Assembly (NCBI GenBank): GCA_025453975.1
Contig: JALOPI010000016.1
Location: forward strand, 1 to 63,923
Direction of reading: 5' to 3'
Length of the DNA stretch: 63,923 nucleotides
Source of the DNA: Syntrophobacteraceae bacterium
Lineage (GTDB): Bacteria > Desulfobacterota > Syntrophobacteria > Syntrophobacterales > Syntrophobacteraceae
The notes beneath the pieces were generated by a model that saw only the letters and a program-made list of their open reading frames with translations, was not told the origin of the DNA and ran no database searches. Position numbers and translations under genes: made by a program. Positions within the stretch are counted from its first letter, which is position 1. Each line of letters begins with the position of its first letter. Below, one piece after another: positions 38,120 to 48,213 of this stretch.

Positions 38120-39406
38120 CTACATCACCGCCGGCTGTCCCGTGGACGCCAGAACGATGCTCCACAGCCTGCCCCGGGGATCGATCTTCTTGCGCCGGGA
38201 AACGGCCATGGCGATGGGCACGTGCGTGAATTCTCCGCCCCAGTCCCCCACCACCATGCTGGTCCGGCCGGCCATCCCCGCATGGACCGCATTGTGCCCC
38301 AGGAGCAGGCAGAACGCCGAATCGTGGGCGTTGGCCGGCACGGATCGGATGATGTAGCTGGGATCGATGTACTTGAGTGTCAGCTCCCGTCCCAGCCCCT
38401 TGAAGTGCTCATTGATCCCATCCCGCAGGAAAAGGCCGATATCCCCGAAACGCACGTTGCCCGAGGCATCACGCTCCCCGCCGGTCTGCATCAGATCCTG
38501 GCCCGCCCCCTCCCCCACGACGATGACGGCATGCCCCTTCCTCTCCAGGCGCGCCTCCAGGGCTTTGAGAAAGCCGTCGAGGGTGAAGGGAATCTCCGGC
38601 ACCAGGCAGAAGTTGACGTCGTTGCAAGCCAGGGCGGCGAAGGCGGCGATGAAGCCGGACTCCCTTCCCATGAGCTTCACGAGCCCCACCCCGTTCCGGG
38701 CCCCCGTGGCCTCCGTGTGGGCCGAAACGATCGCCCGTCCGGCCTCCGACACGGCCGTCTCGAAGCCGAATGACCGCTGGACGCACGATATGTCGTTGTC
38801 GATGGTCTTGGGGACCCCGATGACGCCGATCTTCAGGCCCCGCCGCCCCACCTCGCCGGCGATGGCCTGGGCGCCCCTCAGGGTCCCGTCCCCGCCGATG
38901 GTGAAAAGGATTCCCACGTTCATCCGCTCCAGGGTGTCCACCATCTCGGAAACATCCTGAGGACCCCTCGAGGAGCCGAGGATCGTTCCTCCCTCATCGT
39001 GGATCCGTGCCACCATTTTGGGGGTCAGCTCCAGGGGGGTGTGCCGGTGCCTTGGCGACAGCCCCTCATATCCGTAGGGAAATCCGAAGACGGTCTGGAC
39101 CCCGTAGTGGTGGTAAAGGCTCATGACGATGGCCCGAATGACATCGTTCAATCCGGGACACAGTCCTCCGCACGTCACGATGCCGCACTTCAGTTTGGAA
39201 GGATCGAAGTAGATCCTCTCCCTCGGGCCGGCCTTTTCCAGGACTGGCGGAGAATTTCCCGCCTTCAGGTATTCCTCGATGGTGGGAAGATGGCTGTGAT
39301 AGAGCACATGGTCCATTTCATCCACGGTGTGGCTGTTGGCCATGGGAGACGGGATGCGACACTCCCCCAGGCGGGGCACGCTGAAATCGAGGTCGGATGG
39401 ATTCAT
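38120..39406 (-). CDS. 6-phosphofructokinase, ATP-type of the long clade
   Basis: 428 residues. Nucleotide and sugar binding motifs: CGGLCPGLNDVIRAIV, FTIGGDGTLRGAQAI, VPKTIDNDI, GLVKLMGRESGFIAA and VPEIPFTLDGFL. Gly after GGD favours ATP over pyrophosphate as phosphoryl donor, while the Lys in PKTIDND is the residue found in the long-clade and PPi-type enzymes rather than bacterial PfkA. The combination marks the ATP-dependent long-clade type found in plants and protists and some bacteria. ATG 39406 has GAGGAG about 8 bases upstream. It is followed by pyk. The N-terminal ~75 residues are longer than in PfkA. Confidence 0.92.
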   Translation of the reverse strand: MNPSDLDFSVPRLGECRIPSPMANSHTVDEMDHVLYHSHLPTIEEYLKAGNSPPVLEKAGPRERIYFDPSKLKCGIVTCGGLCPGLNDVIRAIVMSLYHHYGVQTVFGFPYGYEGLSPRHRHTPLELTPKMVARIHDEGGTILGSSRGPQDVSEMVDTLERMNVGILFTIGGDGTLRGAQAIAGEVGRRGLKIGVIGVPKTIDNDISCVQRSFGFETAVSEAGRAIVSAHTEATGARNGVGLVKLMGRESGFIAAFAALACNDVNFCLVPEIPFTLDGFLKALEARLERKGHAVIVVGEGAGQDLMQTGGERDASGNVRFGDIGLFLRDGINEHFKGLGRELTLKYIDPSYIIRSVPANAHDSAFCLLLGHNAVHAGMAGRTSMVVGDWGGEFTHVPIAMAVSRRKKIDPRGRLWSIVLASTGQPAVM

Positions 39407-39456
39407 GGATGTTCTCCTCGGAACGGTCTCCGGCAAGGGAGGGCCGAACGTTCCCT

Positions 39457-41136
39457 TCAGGACAGGATCTTCTCCAGGATGCACTTGGTGATCATGTAGG
39501 TCGGCCGGATCCCCTCCACCCCCAGGCTGCCCGAAGCCAGGGTCTGCCCGCTCTTGAGGGGGTTGTCCGACGCATAGTACGCGTATCGAACCTTCACGTC
39601 CCGGGAGATGTGGCCTCGGATCATGGCCGCGTTGATGGCCCGGTGGTAGTGACCGCCCTCCATTTCCAGCCCCACGGCCTTCCAGCTCGAGACCTTGAAC
39701 GTCTCCAGCACGTCCCGGTTCTGCAGGGACGTTCCCAGCACCGTGATGACCGGCCCCACGAAGACCTGGTCGCTCCCCGCAAAATCCTCCGGCTTCAGAT
39801 CGTTGTCCAGTATGTAATTGTGGGCGGACCCCTCCAGCACGTGAGCCGTGGGGATCATGATGTCCCCCTTCTTGCCCATGAGGGTGCCCGCCTTGCCCAT
39901 GACCGACATGGAGACAAGATTCAGGTTCTTCTCCCTGCCATCCCTGGCCATGGGCTGGAGGAGGGAGTCGATGAGCTCAAAAGCCTGCGTCCCGAAGGCG
40001 TAGTCCATGACGAGGATGACGGGCTTCCGCTCGCCGACCGCACCCATGTCGATACGCAAATCAGGGTGGAGCTCCAGCCCGCCCAGCCCCGCGGTATCGA
40101 TGATCTGGCAATCCACATGGGAGCCGCTCGCGTCGGGAAGCGCGTGAAAGCCATGATTGCGGGCATGGTCCCGGATCTCCGCGCTTCGACTCCGTATCTC
40201 CTGAACAAAGGTGTACAGATTCCCCGTGACATTGGTCGTCATGTCGCGGCCCACCGCGGCGTAGCCGTAGAGCAGGTTGGCGACGCTGTGGAGATTGGAG
40301 CTGATGAGGTGCAAAGGGCGGTTCTCCAGACTCAGCTCGGCGAGCCTGGACTTGATCTTGGCGGACCATCGCTTTCCATACATGTGGTGGAGGATGACGT
40401 GGCTCAGATCCGGCGTGAACTGGACTTCCACATCCCTTTGCTTTTCCAGCATGTGCTCCATGCCCTTTCCCAGATTGTAGATGATCTGGAACAGGCTGTT
40501 GCTGGCGTTGAGCTGCTTTCTGGAGATCTCGAAGTACTCGTACGCGGCCTTGGTTTCATGAAATGTCCTCCCCAGGATGATGCTCAGGTTCCAGAGGGCC
40601 CGATTGAGCTCCTCGCTGTCCGGCTCTTCCCTCGCCTGCATGAATTTCTCGAGCTCATTCCATTCCGTGGCCAGGCTGCCTTCCTGATCCCTCATCTTGC
40701 TGTGGATATTCTTGGACTCGATGTAAAGAAAGGTCAGGTGAGTCAGGATATCGTAAATCTCGCTGAAGCCCCGCGTGACCACGAAGCACATTTCCTTTTC
40801 GTTGATGCGGTAGGAGGTCCTCCTGCGCTTGGGGGGCTGGAGCATGACAAAAGAGCTGTCACCCAGGTCCTCCTCCGAGGTCATGACGAAGCGGCTGCAC
40901 TCCTCGATCCCCTTCGGCAGACGGTCCATGACGTATTCCAGCCCCTTCAGCTCGATGCTGCGGGGATCGTTCATGGTGCCGTAGATCTCGGGACTGAGGG
41001 TTTTGAGGGCGTCCTGCAGGACCTGGCCCGAGCGTCCGCTCATCTTGAATCGACCGATGAGAAGCAGGGCGTCGGCGGCGATCCTGAAGCTGCGAATGGC
41101 CAGTCTCGCCGCGTGGGACCTGGTGGTTTCTTCCAT
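39457..41136 (-). CDS. Uncharacterised protein with nucleoside-phosphorylase-like C-terminal domain
   Basis: 559 residues, not tied to a named enzyme. The N-terminal ~350 residues are helical (LNRALWNLSIILGRTFHETK, LFQIIYNLGKGMEHM). The C-terminal ~200 residues have the phosphorylase-superfamily layout: PVILVMDYAFGTQAFELID, SVMGKAGTLMGKKGDIMIP, the GLEMEGGHYHRAI element (EMEG) and YYASDNP (SD). A purine- or AMP-nucleosidase-like hydrolase or phosphorylase is possible, but no substrate is known. ATG 41136 has GGAGG 8 bases upstream. It sits 50 bases upstream of phosphofructokinase on the same strand, so a link to carbon or adenylate metabolism is inferred. Confidence 0.7.
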   Translation of the reverse strand: MEETTRSHAARLAIRSFRIAADALLLIGRFKMSGRSGQVLQDALKTLSPEIYGTMNDPRSIELKGLEYVMDRLPKGIEECSRFVMTSEEDLGDSSFVMLQPPKRRRTSYRINEKEMCFVVTRGFSEIYDILTHLTFLYIESKNIHSKMRDQEGSLATEWNELEKFMQAREEPDSEELNRALWNLSIILGRTFHETKAAYEYFEISRKQLNASNSLFQIIYNLGKGMEHMLEKQRDVEVQFTPDLSHVILHHMYGKRWSAKIKSRLAELSLENRPLHLISSNLHSVANLLYGYAAVGRDMTTNVTGNLYTFVQEIRSRSAEIRDHARNHGFHALPDASGSHVDCQIIDTAGLGGLELHPDLRIDMGAVGERKPVILVMDYAFGTQAFELIDSLLQPMARDGREKNLNLVSMSVMGKAGTLMGKKGDIMIPTAHVLEGSAHNYILDNDLKPEDFAGSDQVFVGPVITVLGTSLQNRDVLETFKVSSWKAVGLEMEGGHYHRAINAAMIRGHISRDVKVRYAYYASDNPLKSGQTLASGSLGVEGIRPTYMITKCILEKILS

Positions 41137-41229
41137 GGCAAAGCCTCCATGTGGTTTCTGGGAGAGGGCGCCCGCGGAGACCCGCGCACCGGGCAGAAAC
41201 GGTGCCGCGGTGATCGACCATGCCACGGA

Positions 41230-41940
41230 TCAAAGCCCTTCGCTCACCTGCAAAGCCACAATCCGTGCGATGAGGACGGCCGGAAACAGCTGCCCTATGA
41301 GGGCTTCCATCATGGCCAGGCTTCTGGCAAAGGGGTCCACGGCCAGGACATCGCCGTAGCCCAGCGTGGTGAGCGTCACGAAGCTGAAATAAATGAAGGC
41401 GCTGTCCCGGGCTTCCCTCGAGAGTGGCGAGCCGTCCGGCGATGCTGGAATCTGGAAGGATCCCGGCAGGAAGGCCTCCACCAGCTGGTAGAGGGACGCC
41501 CACATGACGCCCTGCATGAGGTAGACGGCAACGGCTCCCTGCACCCGATGCCCGGTCTTCGGGCCTTTTTCGAACACCCGCATCATGAGGGCCATGACGA
41601 TCATGCCGCAGAACACCGCATTGAAGCCATGGTGCAAAACCAGCCAGGTCTTGTCCGCGAAAAGGAGCTGACCCCGTTGAAGCAAGCCCGTGGGAATGGC
41701 GACCAGGAGCATCAGCCGCCTCAGCCGACGGCTGGGAGATGCGCCGAGCACGCCGGAGAGGAGCACGATGATGAAAAGGACATTCAGGGTCTCGCCCGTG
41801 TTGTAGTGTTTGGAAAGGGGATTGATGACGAAAGTGAACAGCGTCAAGGAGACCAGAAGGACGGACAGACCGAGGTCCGTGGACCAGAGCCAGGCCGGGT
41901 CTCGAATCAGCCGCTGATAAAGATCCTGAATCCGGCTCAT
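41230..41940 (-). CDS. Potassium channel-like membrane protein
   Basis: 236 residues with about six hydrophobic segments and a C-terminal pore loop TLTTLGYGDVLAV, whose GYGD is the K+ selectivity filter, flanked by two helices. No TrkA-N or cyclic-nucleotide-binding regulatory domain follows. The frame extends upstream to 42108, but the residues before MSRIQDLYQRLIRD look non-coding. The ribosome binding site is weak. It lies between the efflux operon and the phosphorylase-like gene on the same strand; co-transcription is possible but the role in K+ flux is inferred from the filter alone. Confidence 0.82.
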   Translation of the reverse strand: MSRIQDLYQRLIRDPAWLWSTDLGLSVLLVSLTLFTFVINPLSKHYNTGETLNVLFIIVLLSGVLGASPSRRLRRLMLLVAIPTGLLQRGQLLFADKTWLVLHHGFNAVFCGMIVMALMMRVFEKGPKTGHRVQGAVAVYLMQGVMWASLYQLVEAFLPGSFQIPASPDGSPLSREARDSAFIYFSFVTLTTLGYGDVLAVDPFARSLAMMEALIGQLFPAVLIARIVALQVSEGL

Positions 41941-42014
41941 GAAGCTCGCACTTTTCTGGAGTCGACTGGCGGTTTCGATGGATCTACAGGGCGGAGTGCG
42001 CTTCCCCCCCGCCG

Positions 42015-43481
42015 TCACCCGGCGGAAGGCGCCTTTCTCACGCATTCCCCCATGGCGGGCGGCGCCTCGGGCGGCGTGGGCACCCTCTTTTCGGCGTCCT
42101 CCACCCATCCGCCCCCCATGGACTTGTAGAGATTGATGTAAGCGTTCAGCACACTCCCCTGGATGCCGGTGTGGATGAGCTCGGCGTTGAAGAGGCCCCG
42201 CTCGGCGTCGGTCACCTCGATGTAGCTCGCATAGCCTTCATCGTAGCGCAGCATGGAAAGCCGGGCGTAGGTTCTCAGAGCGTCGATCTGCTGACCCACC
42301 GCCCGGAGCTGCTCCTGAAATTTCACGCGGTCCACGAGGGCGTCCTCCACCTCCCGAAACCCGTTCTGGATCGCCGCCTGGTAGGCATAAAGCGTCTGCT
42401 GCTGAAAGGCCTCGGCCGCCTTCACCTGCCCCTTGATGCGCCCCGCCGTGAAGATCGGCATGGTGACCGGCGCGGCCAGGCTCCACACCCTGGTGGATCC
42501 CATGAAGAGGTTGGAAAGATCCGTGCTGGAATTCCCCAGGAGCCCGGTGAGCGAAATCGTGGGGAAATAGAGCGCTTTCGCCTCGCCGATCCGGGCGTTG
42601 GCCGCAATGAGGCGCTGCTCGGCCTGGCGGATGTCGGGGCGCCTTGCGAGAAGATCCGAAGGGAGCCCCTCCGGCACACCGGGGATCTCCAGATCGTCCA
42701 GGCGCCGGCCCCGCAGGATGTCTCCCGGATTGCGCCCGATGAGGATGCTCAGCGCATTTTCCGTCTGCACGATAGCCCGCTCGAAATCAGGAATGCGAGA
42801 GAGGGCATCCCGGTACTCAGCTTCAGACTGGCTCAGGACCACCTCGGAGACCACCCCTCCCTCGAAGCGCAGCTTGAAGATATCCAAGCTCTCTTTCCGG
42901 CCTTCGGCCGTCTTTCGGGTGATGTCGAGCTGCTTGTCGAGGGTCAGAAGATCCACGTAGGCCGCGGCCACCGAGGAGACCAGGGTCAGGATCACCACCC
43001 TGCGGGCTTCCTCGGTGGAGAGGAGATCCGCCCGGGCGGCCTCGGTGGCCCGACGGAGACGCCCGAAGAAATCGATCTCCCAGCTCCCGTTCAGAAATAC
43101 GTCATAGGTATCGAAGGTCGCCCGGGTGGACGGGATGGAAGAGACACTGTCCTGGGTCACGCGCTGGCGGGCGAAGGCGGCCCCGGCCCCCACCTGCGGG
43201 AAGAGTTCCCCGCGGGTCGTGACGTAGCGGCCCGCAAACTCCTCGATGCGTGCCGTGGCGATGCCAAGGTCCTTGTTCTCCTCCAGGGCGATGGCCACCA
43301 GCTCATTGAGGACCGGGTCGCCAAACCGCTCCCACCAGGCCGTGTTGGCGAGCTCCTTGGCTTCCGTCGTCTCGTAGCGCCAGACGGCAGGCGCATCGAC
43401 CGCCGGCCTCCGGTAGTCCGGCCCCACGGCGCAGCCCCAAAGCATGGAAAGAAGAACACCGACCAGGATTGGCTTACGCAT
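42015..43481 (-). CDS. Outer-membrane efflux lipoprotein, NodT/OprM type
   Basis: 488 residues. It has a lipoprotein signal peptide with Cys in [15 protein letters not shown], the OprM/NodT start, followed by the two TolC-type repeats: [20 protein letters not shown] in the first half and [19 protein letters not shown] in the second. These trimeric alpha-barrels connect the periplasmic adaptor and pump to the outside. ATG 43481 follows AGGGAGGGGA; it overlaps the pump gene's stop by 8 bases. It is the third gene of the adaptor-pump-channel operon. A basic C-terminal tail is present. Confidence 0.92.
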   Translation of the reverse strand: MRKPILVGVLLSMLWGCAVGPDYRRPAVDAPAVWRYETTEAKELANTAWWERFGDPVLNELVAIALEENKDLGIATARIEEFAGRYVTTRGELFPQVGAGAAFARQRVTQDSVSSIPSTRATFDTYDVFLNGSWEIDFFGRLRRATEAARADLLSTEEARRVVILTLVSSVAAAYVDLLTLDKQLDITRKTAEGRKESLDIFKLRFEGGVVSEVVLSQSEAEYRDALSRIPDFERAIVQTENALSILIGRNPGDILRGRRLDDLEIPGVPEGLPSDLLARRPDIRQAEQRLIAANARIGEAKALYFPTISLTGLLGNSSTDLSNLFMGSTRVWSLAAPVTMPIFTAGRIKGQVKAAEAFQQQTLYAYQAAIQNGFREVEDALVDRVKFQEQLRAVGQQIDALRTYARLSMLRYDEGYASYIEVTDAERGLFNAELIHTGIQGSVLNAYINLYKSMGGGWVEDAEKRVPTPPEAPPAMGECVRKAPSAG

Positions 43482-46400
43482 GCTCCCCTCCCTTTCCCTC
43501 GCTCTCCCCTTCTTCATGAGCCGCTTCCCCCGTGGGTCCTCCCGATGATTCCCCGCGGTGCGCCAGGCGCTCCACCACGTAGAAGGTCACCGGGATCAAA
43601 AAGATGGCAATGAACGACGCCGCCAGCATGCCGCCGATGACGCCGATCCCCATGACCTGACGGGCAATGGCCCCCGCCCCCGAAGCGAGGGCGAGCGGCA
43701 CGCACCCCAGGATGAAGGCGAAGCTCGTCATGAGGATGGGGCGGAGCCGCAGCCTCGCCCCCTCGAGGGCCGCATCCATGATGGTCCTCCCTTTCTCGTA
43801 CTCCACCTTGGCGAACTCGACGATGAGGATCGCGTTCTTGGCCGAAAGCCCGATGAGCATGATGAGCCCGATCTGGGCGTAGAGGTTGAGCTCCAGGCGC
43901 ATGATGAAGATCCCCGCGAAGGCCCCGAAGACGGCTACGGGCGTTCCCAGGAGCACGCTGAAGGGAAGAGACCAGCTCTCGTACTGGGCGGCCAGGATCA
44001 GGAAGACGAAAATGAGAGAAAGAGCGAAGATCACGGAGATGGGGACCCCTTCCTGGGCCTTCTTCTCCTGAAAGGACATGCCGAGATAGTCGTAGCCCAT
44101 TTCCCGCGGCATGTTCTGGGCGAAGACCTCTTCCAGGGCCTTCATGGCCTGGGCCGAGCTGAACCCGGGCGCCGCCGTCGCATTGATCTGAGCCGAACGG
44201 TAGAGATTGAACCGCATCAGGAACTCGGGCCCCGACCGGTCTTCGAAGCGTATGAGGGTCGAGAGCGGCACCGACCCGCCCGACTCATTCCTCACGTAGA
44301 ACTGGCCCAGCTGCTCGGCCTCGGTGCGGAATTCCCCCTCGGCCTGGAGGTAAACCTGCCACTGACGCCCAAACCGGTTGAAGTAATTGATGAAGTATCC
44401 TCCCATGAACGCCTGGAGCGTCCCGTACACATCCTTCAGGTCCACCCCCTGCTTCAGCACCTTGTCCCGGTCGACATCCACGAAGATCTGAGGAACCGTG
44501 GGCAGAAAGGTCGTCGTCGCACGGGCGATCTCGGGCCTCTTGGCCGCGGCGGCCAGGAATTTCTGAGTGTTCTCCCAGAGGAAGGGGATGTCTTTTCCCG
44601 AGCGGTCCTCGAGGACGAAAGTGACGCCGCCCGACGTCCCGATCCCCGGAATGGCCGGAGGCGAGAAGGCGAAGGCGGCTCCCTGGGGAATCTGCCCCAT
44701 GCGCCGGTTGAGATTCGCCATGATGGCCGCGTATTTCTCCTCGGGCTTCTTGCGCTCGTGCCAGGGCTTGAGGGTGACGAAGAAAAAGCCGCTGTAGGTG
44801 TTGGTGACGCCGGAAAGCATGCTGTAGCCCGCGACCGTCGTGCAGTACGCCACCCCCGGGGTTTCCATGATGATCTTCTCCAGCTCCCGGCAGGCCTCAT
44901 CGGTCCTCTGGAGCGATGCGGCGTTGGGGAGCTGGACCCCGGCATAGAGGTAGCCCTGGTCTTCCTCGGGGAGGAAACCGCCGGGCACCTTACCGCCAAT
45001 CAAGCCCGTCGCGCCAGTGAAGAGCAGGAGGATCAGCAGGCTGATCACGAACTTCCGGATGAAGAAGCCGCACAGCTTCACGTAGCCGCTGGTGGCTTTG
45101 CCGAAAAGGTTGTTGAAGCCCCGGTAGAAGGCCCCGAGGGGGCCCCGGGCCTGCTTCCTGGGCTTGAGAATGAGAGCCGAAAGGGCCGGGCTGAGCGTGA
45201 GGGCGTTGAAAGCCGAAATCAGCACCGAGATGGCGATGGTCACCGCAAACTGCTGATAGAGCTTCCCCGTGATACCGGGGATGAAGATCGTGGGAAGGAA
45301 GACGGCCGAAAGCACCAGGGCTATGGCGACCACCGGCCCCGACACCTCCTCCATGGCCTTGAAGGTCGCATCCTTGGGCGAGAGCCCGTGCTCGATGTGG
45401 TGCTCCACCGCTTCCACCACCACGATGGCGTCGTCCACCACGAGGCCGATGGCGAGGACCAGGCCCATGAGGGCGATGGTGTTCACCGAAAAACCGATCA
45501 TGGGGAAGAACATGAAGGTCCCCACCAGGGAGACCGGGACGGCCAGGGCTGGAATGAGGGTGGCCCGCCACCCCTGCAGGAAGATGAAGACCACGATGAT
45601 GACCAGCACCAGGGCTTCAACCAGGGTGTGGAGGATCTCCTTGATGCCCTCCCGGACGGACTGGGTGGTGTCCAGCGAGATGGTGTAATCCAGATCCGAG
45701 GGGAAGGAGGTCGTCTTGACCTCTTCCATGAGCTTCTTCACGCCGTCCACGGCCTGGATGGCGTTGGTCCCCGGCAGCTGGTAGAGGGCCAGGACGGCCG
45801 AGGGCTTCCCGTTCAGCCGCCCGACGATGGAGTAGCTCTGGGCGCCGAGCTCGATCCTGGCCACATCGCTCAGTCGCACCAGCGACCCGTCTGGATTGGC
45901 CCGGACAACGATCCGCCCGAACTCCTCCGGGGTCTCCAGCCGCCCCTGGGCCCGGATGGCGTAGGTGTACTCCTGGCCCGGAGGCGCGGGCTCCCCTCCC
46001 ACCTGCCCCGCCGGGTTCACGGCGTTCTGCTGCTTCACGGCATTCACGATCTCGGGGATGGTGATGTTGAGCTTGGCGAGCACGTCGGGCCGAACCCAGA
46101 GCCGCGTGGCGTACTGGCCCGCCCCGAAGACCGTCACGCTCGCGACCCCCGGAACGCGGGTGAGCTGGTCGTTGAGGTTGATGAAGGCGTAGTTGGCGAG
46201 GAACGTGGCATCGTAGCTGTCATTGGGCGAGAAGAGCGAGACCAGCATGAGGGGCGAGGACGTGGACTTCTTGACCGTGACCCCGTAGTCACGCACCTCC
46301 GAGGGGAGCTTGGAATCCGCCTGGCTCTTGCGCATCTGGGCCAGCACCTGGTCGATGTTCGGATCCGTCTCGACGTCGAAGTTCACGTAGAGCTTGAGCT

Positions 46401-46659
46401 CTCCGTTGTTGGCGTTGAGCGAGTACATGTAATTCATGTTGTCGACCCCGCTCATCTCCTGCTCGATGGGGGTCGCCACCGACTGCTCGACGGTCTGGGC
46501 GTCGGCTCCCGTATAAACCGTGTTGATGACGATCTCCGGCGGCACGATGTCCGGGTACTGGGCGATGGGAAGCCCCAGAATGGACACCACGCCCACGATG
46601 ACCGTGATGATGGCGATGACGATGGCCACGATGGGCCGGTTGATGAAGAACTTTGCCAT
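43474..46659 (-). CDS. RND efflux pump, HAE1 (AcrB/MexB) family
   Basis: 1061 residues with twelve membrane helices and two large periplasmic domains. The N-terminus ([17 protein letters not shown]) is the AcrB type. The proton-relay acids are in [17 protein letters not shown] (TM4), with the TM10 Lys in [13 protein letters not shown]. Hallmarks such as [19 protein letters not shown] are intact. It exports hydrophobic drugs, dyes or bile-salt-like compounds by proton antiport. It is in an operon with the adaptor upstream (31-base gap) and the outer-membrane factor downstream. The substrate is not predictable. Confidence 0.96.
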   Translation of the reverse strand: MAKFFINRPIVAIVIAIITVIVGVVSILGLPIAQYPDIVPPEIVINTVYTGADAQTVEQSVATPIEQEMSGVDNMNYMYSLNANNGELKLYVNFDVETDPNIDQVLAQMRKSQADSKLPSEVRDYGVTVKKSTSSPLMLVSLFSPNDSYDATFLANYAFINLNDQLTRVPGVASVTVFGAGQYATRLWVRPDVLAKLNITIPEIVNAVKQQNAVNPAGQVGGEPAPPGQEYTYAIRAQGRLETPEEFGRIVVRANPDGSLVRLSDVARIELGAQSYSIVGRLNGKPSAVLALYQLPGTNAIQAVDGVKKLMEEVKTTSFPSDLDYTISLDTTQSVREGIKEILHTLVEALVLVIIVVFIFLQGWRATLIPALAVPVSLVGTFMFFPMIGFSVNTIALMGLVLAIGLVVDDAIVVVEAVEHHIEHGLSPKDATFKAMEEVSGPVVAIALVLSAVFLPTIFIPGITGKLYQQFAVTIAISVLISAFNALTLSPALSALILKPRKQARGPLGAFYRGFNNLFGKATSGYVKLCGFFIRKFVISLLILLLFTGATGLIGGKVPGGFLPEEDQGYLYAGVQLPNAASLQRTDEACRELEKIIMETPGVAYCTTVAGYSMLSGVTNTYSGFFFVTLKPWHERKKPEEKYAAIMANLNRRMGQIPQGAAFAFSPPAIPGIGTSGGVTFVLEDRSGKDIPFLWENTQKFLAAAAKRPEIARATTTFLPTVPQIFVDVDRDKVLKQGVDLKDVYGTLQAFMGGYFINYFNRFGRQWQVYLQAEGEFRTEAEQLGQFYVRNESGGSVPLSTLIRFEDRSGPEFLMRFNLYRSAQINATAAPGFSSAQAMKALEEVFAQNMPREMGYDYLGMSFQEKKAQEGVPISVIFALSLIFVFLILAAQYESWSLPFSVLLGTPVAVFGAFAGIFIMRLELNLYAQIGLIMLIGLSAKNAILIVEFAKVEYEKGRTIMDAALEGARLRLRPILMTSFAFILGCVPLALASGAGAIARQVMGIGVIGGMLAASFIAIFLIPVTFYVVERLAHRGESSGGPTGEAAHEEGESEGKGGEHA

Positions 46660-46690
46660 GAAAGGACCGCCTTTCGTTGCTGAGCATTGG

Positions 46691-47806
46691 CTATTTCATC
46701 TTGGGCACCACGGTCATGCCGTCCTTGACCTTCTGAAGACCTTCAGAGACGACGCGATCGCCGGGTTTGAGCCCCTCGGTCACGACCCACATGCTGTCGG
46801 AGCGCTCGCCCACCTTGACGGTCCGGAGTCTCACCACGTTGTCCGCATCCACCACCGCCACCTGGTAACGGCCCTGGAGCTCGGAAACGGCCCGCTGGGG
46901 CACCAGGAGCGCCCCCGCCTCCTGCTTGATGACGGCCCGGATCCTGGCGTACTGTCCCGGCCGCAAAAAGTTGTCCGGATTGGGGAAGATCGTCGCCACC
47001 TTCAAAGTCCCCGTCTGGGGGTCCACCTGGCGGTCCGCGTAGGCGAAGCTCCCCGGGTGCTTCCAGGTGGAGCCGTCGGCCAGGATAAGCTCGAGGGGCA
47101 TGCGGCCCGCTCTCGCGGATGAATTGCTCCTTGCTTCCTCGGCCAGCTGCAGGTACTCCGTCTCGCTGAGGGAAACGTAGACCTTGATGGGGTCCACCGT
47201 GGAGACCGTGGTCAGTGGCTTGCCCTGGGGCGTCCCCACGAGATCGCCGATCTGGGCGTTGGCAAGTCCGGCGATACCGTCGATGGGGGAAATGATCCGG
47301 GTGAATTCGAGATCCAGGGCAGCCTTCTTGTAACTGGCCTTGGCCTGGAGCACCTGGGCCTCGGCGGCCTGAACGGCTCCCACCGCATCGTCCTTGTCCT
47401 TCTGGCTCACGGCGTTGGCCTTGGCCAGGGGCAGGATCCGCTTGAGCGTGGCCTGGTGGGTCGTCAGAACCGCTTCGTACTTGGCGAGAGCCGCCCTGGC
47501 CTCATCCACTCCCGCCTGGAAAGGCCGGGGGTCGATCTCGAAAAGCAGAGTCCCCTTTCGAATGAAATCCCCTTCCTTGTAGTTCTGCTTGATCAGATAC
47601 CCCTGGACCTGGGCCTGGATGGTCGCATTCACCAGACCGTCCATGGCAGCCACCCATTCCTTGAAGACCGGCAGGTCCTTCTGGACCACCGTCATCACCT
47701 CCACCTCGGGCGCGGGCGGTGAAGATCCCGCCCTGTCCTGAGCCCACCCCGCATGCATTCCGACGAGCACACCCGCCAAGACCATCAAGACCCATCTTCC
47801 CTTCAC
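46691..47806 (-). CDS. RND efflux periplasmic adaptor (MFP, AcrA-type)
   Basis: 371 residues. It has a signal peptide ([18 protein letters not shown]), a barrel-sandwich hybrid ([20 protein letters not shown]), an alpha-hairpin (about 95-170), the beta-barrel ([15 protein letters not shown]) and a membrane-proximal domain ([19 protein letters not shown]). No lipobox Cys, so anchoring may be by the uncleaved or processed signal. The start is GTG 47806, preceded by GGGGAGAGAC. First gene of the operon; a palindrome lies about 140 bases upstream. Confidence 0.93.
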   Translation of the reverse strand: MKGRWVLMVLAGVLVGMHAGWAQDRAGSSPPAPEVEVMTVVQKDLPVFKEWVAAMDGLVNATIQAQVQGYLIKQNYKEGDFIRKGTLLFEIDPRPFQAGVDEARAALAKYEAVLTTHQATLKRILPLAKANAVSQKDKDDAVGAVQAAEAQVLQAKASYKKAALDLEFTRIISPIDGIAGLANAQIGDLVGTPQGKPLTTVSTVDPIKVYVSLSETEYLQLAEEARSNSSARAGRMPLELILADGSTWKHPGSFAYADRQVDPQTGTLKVATIFPNPDNFLRPGQYARIRAVIKQEAGALLVPQRAVSELQGRYQVAVVDADNVVRLRTVKVGERSDSMWVVTEGLKPGDRVVSEGLQKVKDGMTVVPKMK

Positions 47807-48213
47807 GTCTCTCCCCCTCTCTCCGCGGCTATTTCAAAGATGACGGCGCTTCGTTATGAATCAGCAATATGGTCGAGATCCATTCCCCCAATGGGCCTGG
47901 AGGCCCAGAATATCAGGCAGTGAAGCAGAAACGGACCGCTGTGGCAATTGGACCTTGGTCCAACGAAACGGCAGTTTACGACATGGCCAGTTTTTTTTTA
48001 ACCGCTAATTCCATGGAAATGATGGAAATCATGAGCAAGTCCGGGCTCAGGTCCAAAACTGCCGACCAACGGACGGCGCGGGATCGCGACAAGCGTCCCC
48101 GCGCGATTTCCACGCGGACGGCAAAAGCGCTGGACTCGAAGTCCTCCTTGGTTCAACATGCCGTGGAGTCGAATCGACCGGGAACGTTTTCACACTCCAC
48201 ATGCGAGTAGACC
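47807..48213. promoter_or_regulatory. Divergent regulatory region with a 16-bp perfect palindrome at 47949-47964
   Basis: A 407-base spacer between the minus-strand efflux operon and plus-strand tex. TTGGACCTTGGTCCAA (47949-47964) is a complete palindrome (7-bp arms, 2-base centre), a good candidate repressor site. GGGCC/GGCCC arms lie near 47891-47904. A T-run is at about 47991-47999. No repressor gene is adjacent. A weak -10-like TATTCT occurs on the minus strand near 47908. Confidence 0.45.

Noticed and set aside
43558-46683. Very long open frame opposite the RND pump
   Set aside because: The product is Arg/Gly/His/Glu-rich with no domain motifs and lies antisense to a gene with complete RND signatures; long antisense frames are expected in GC-rich DNA.
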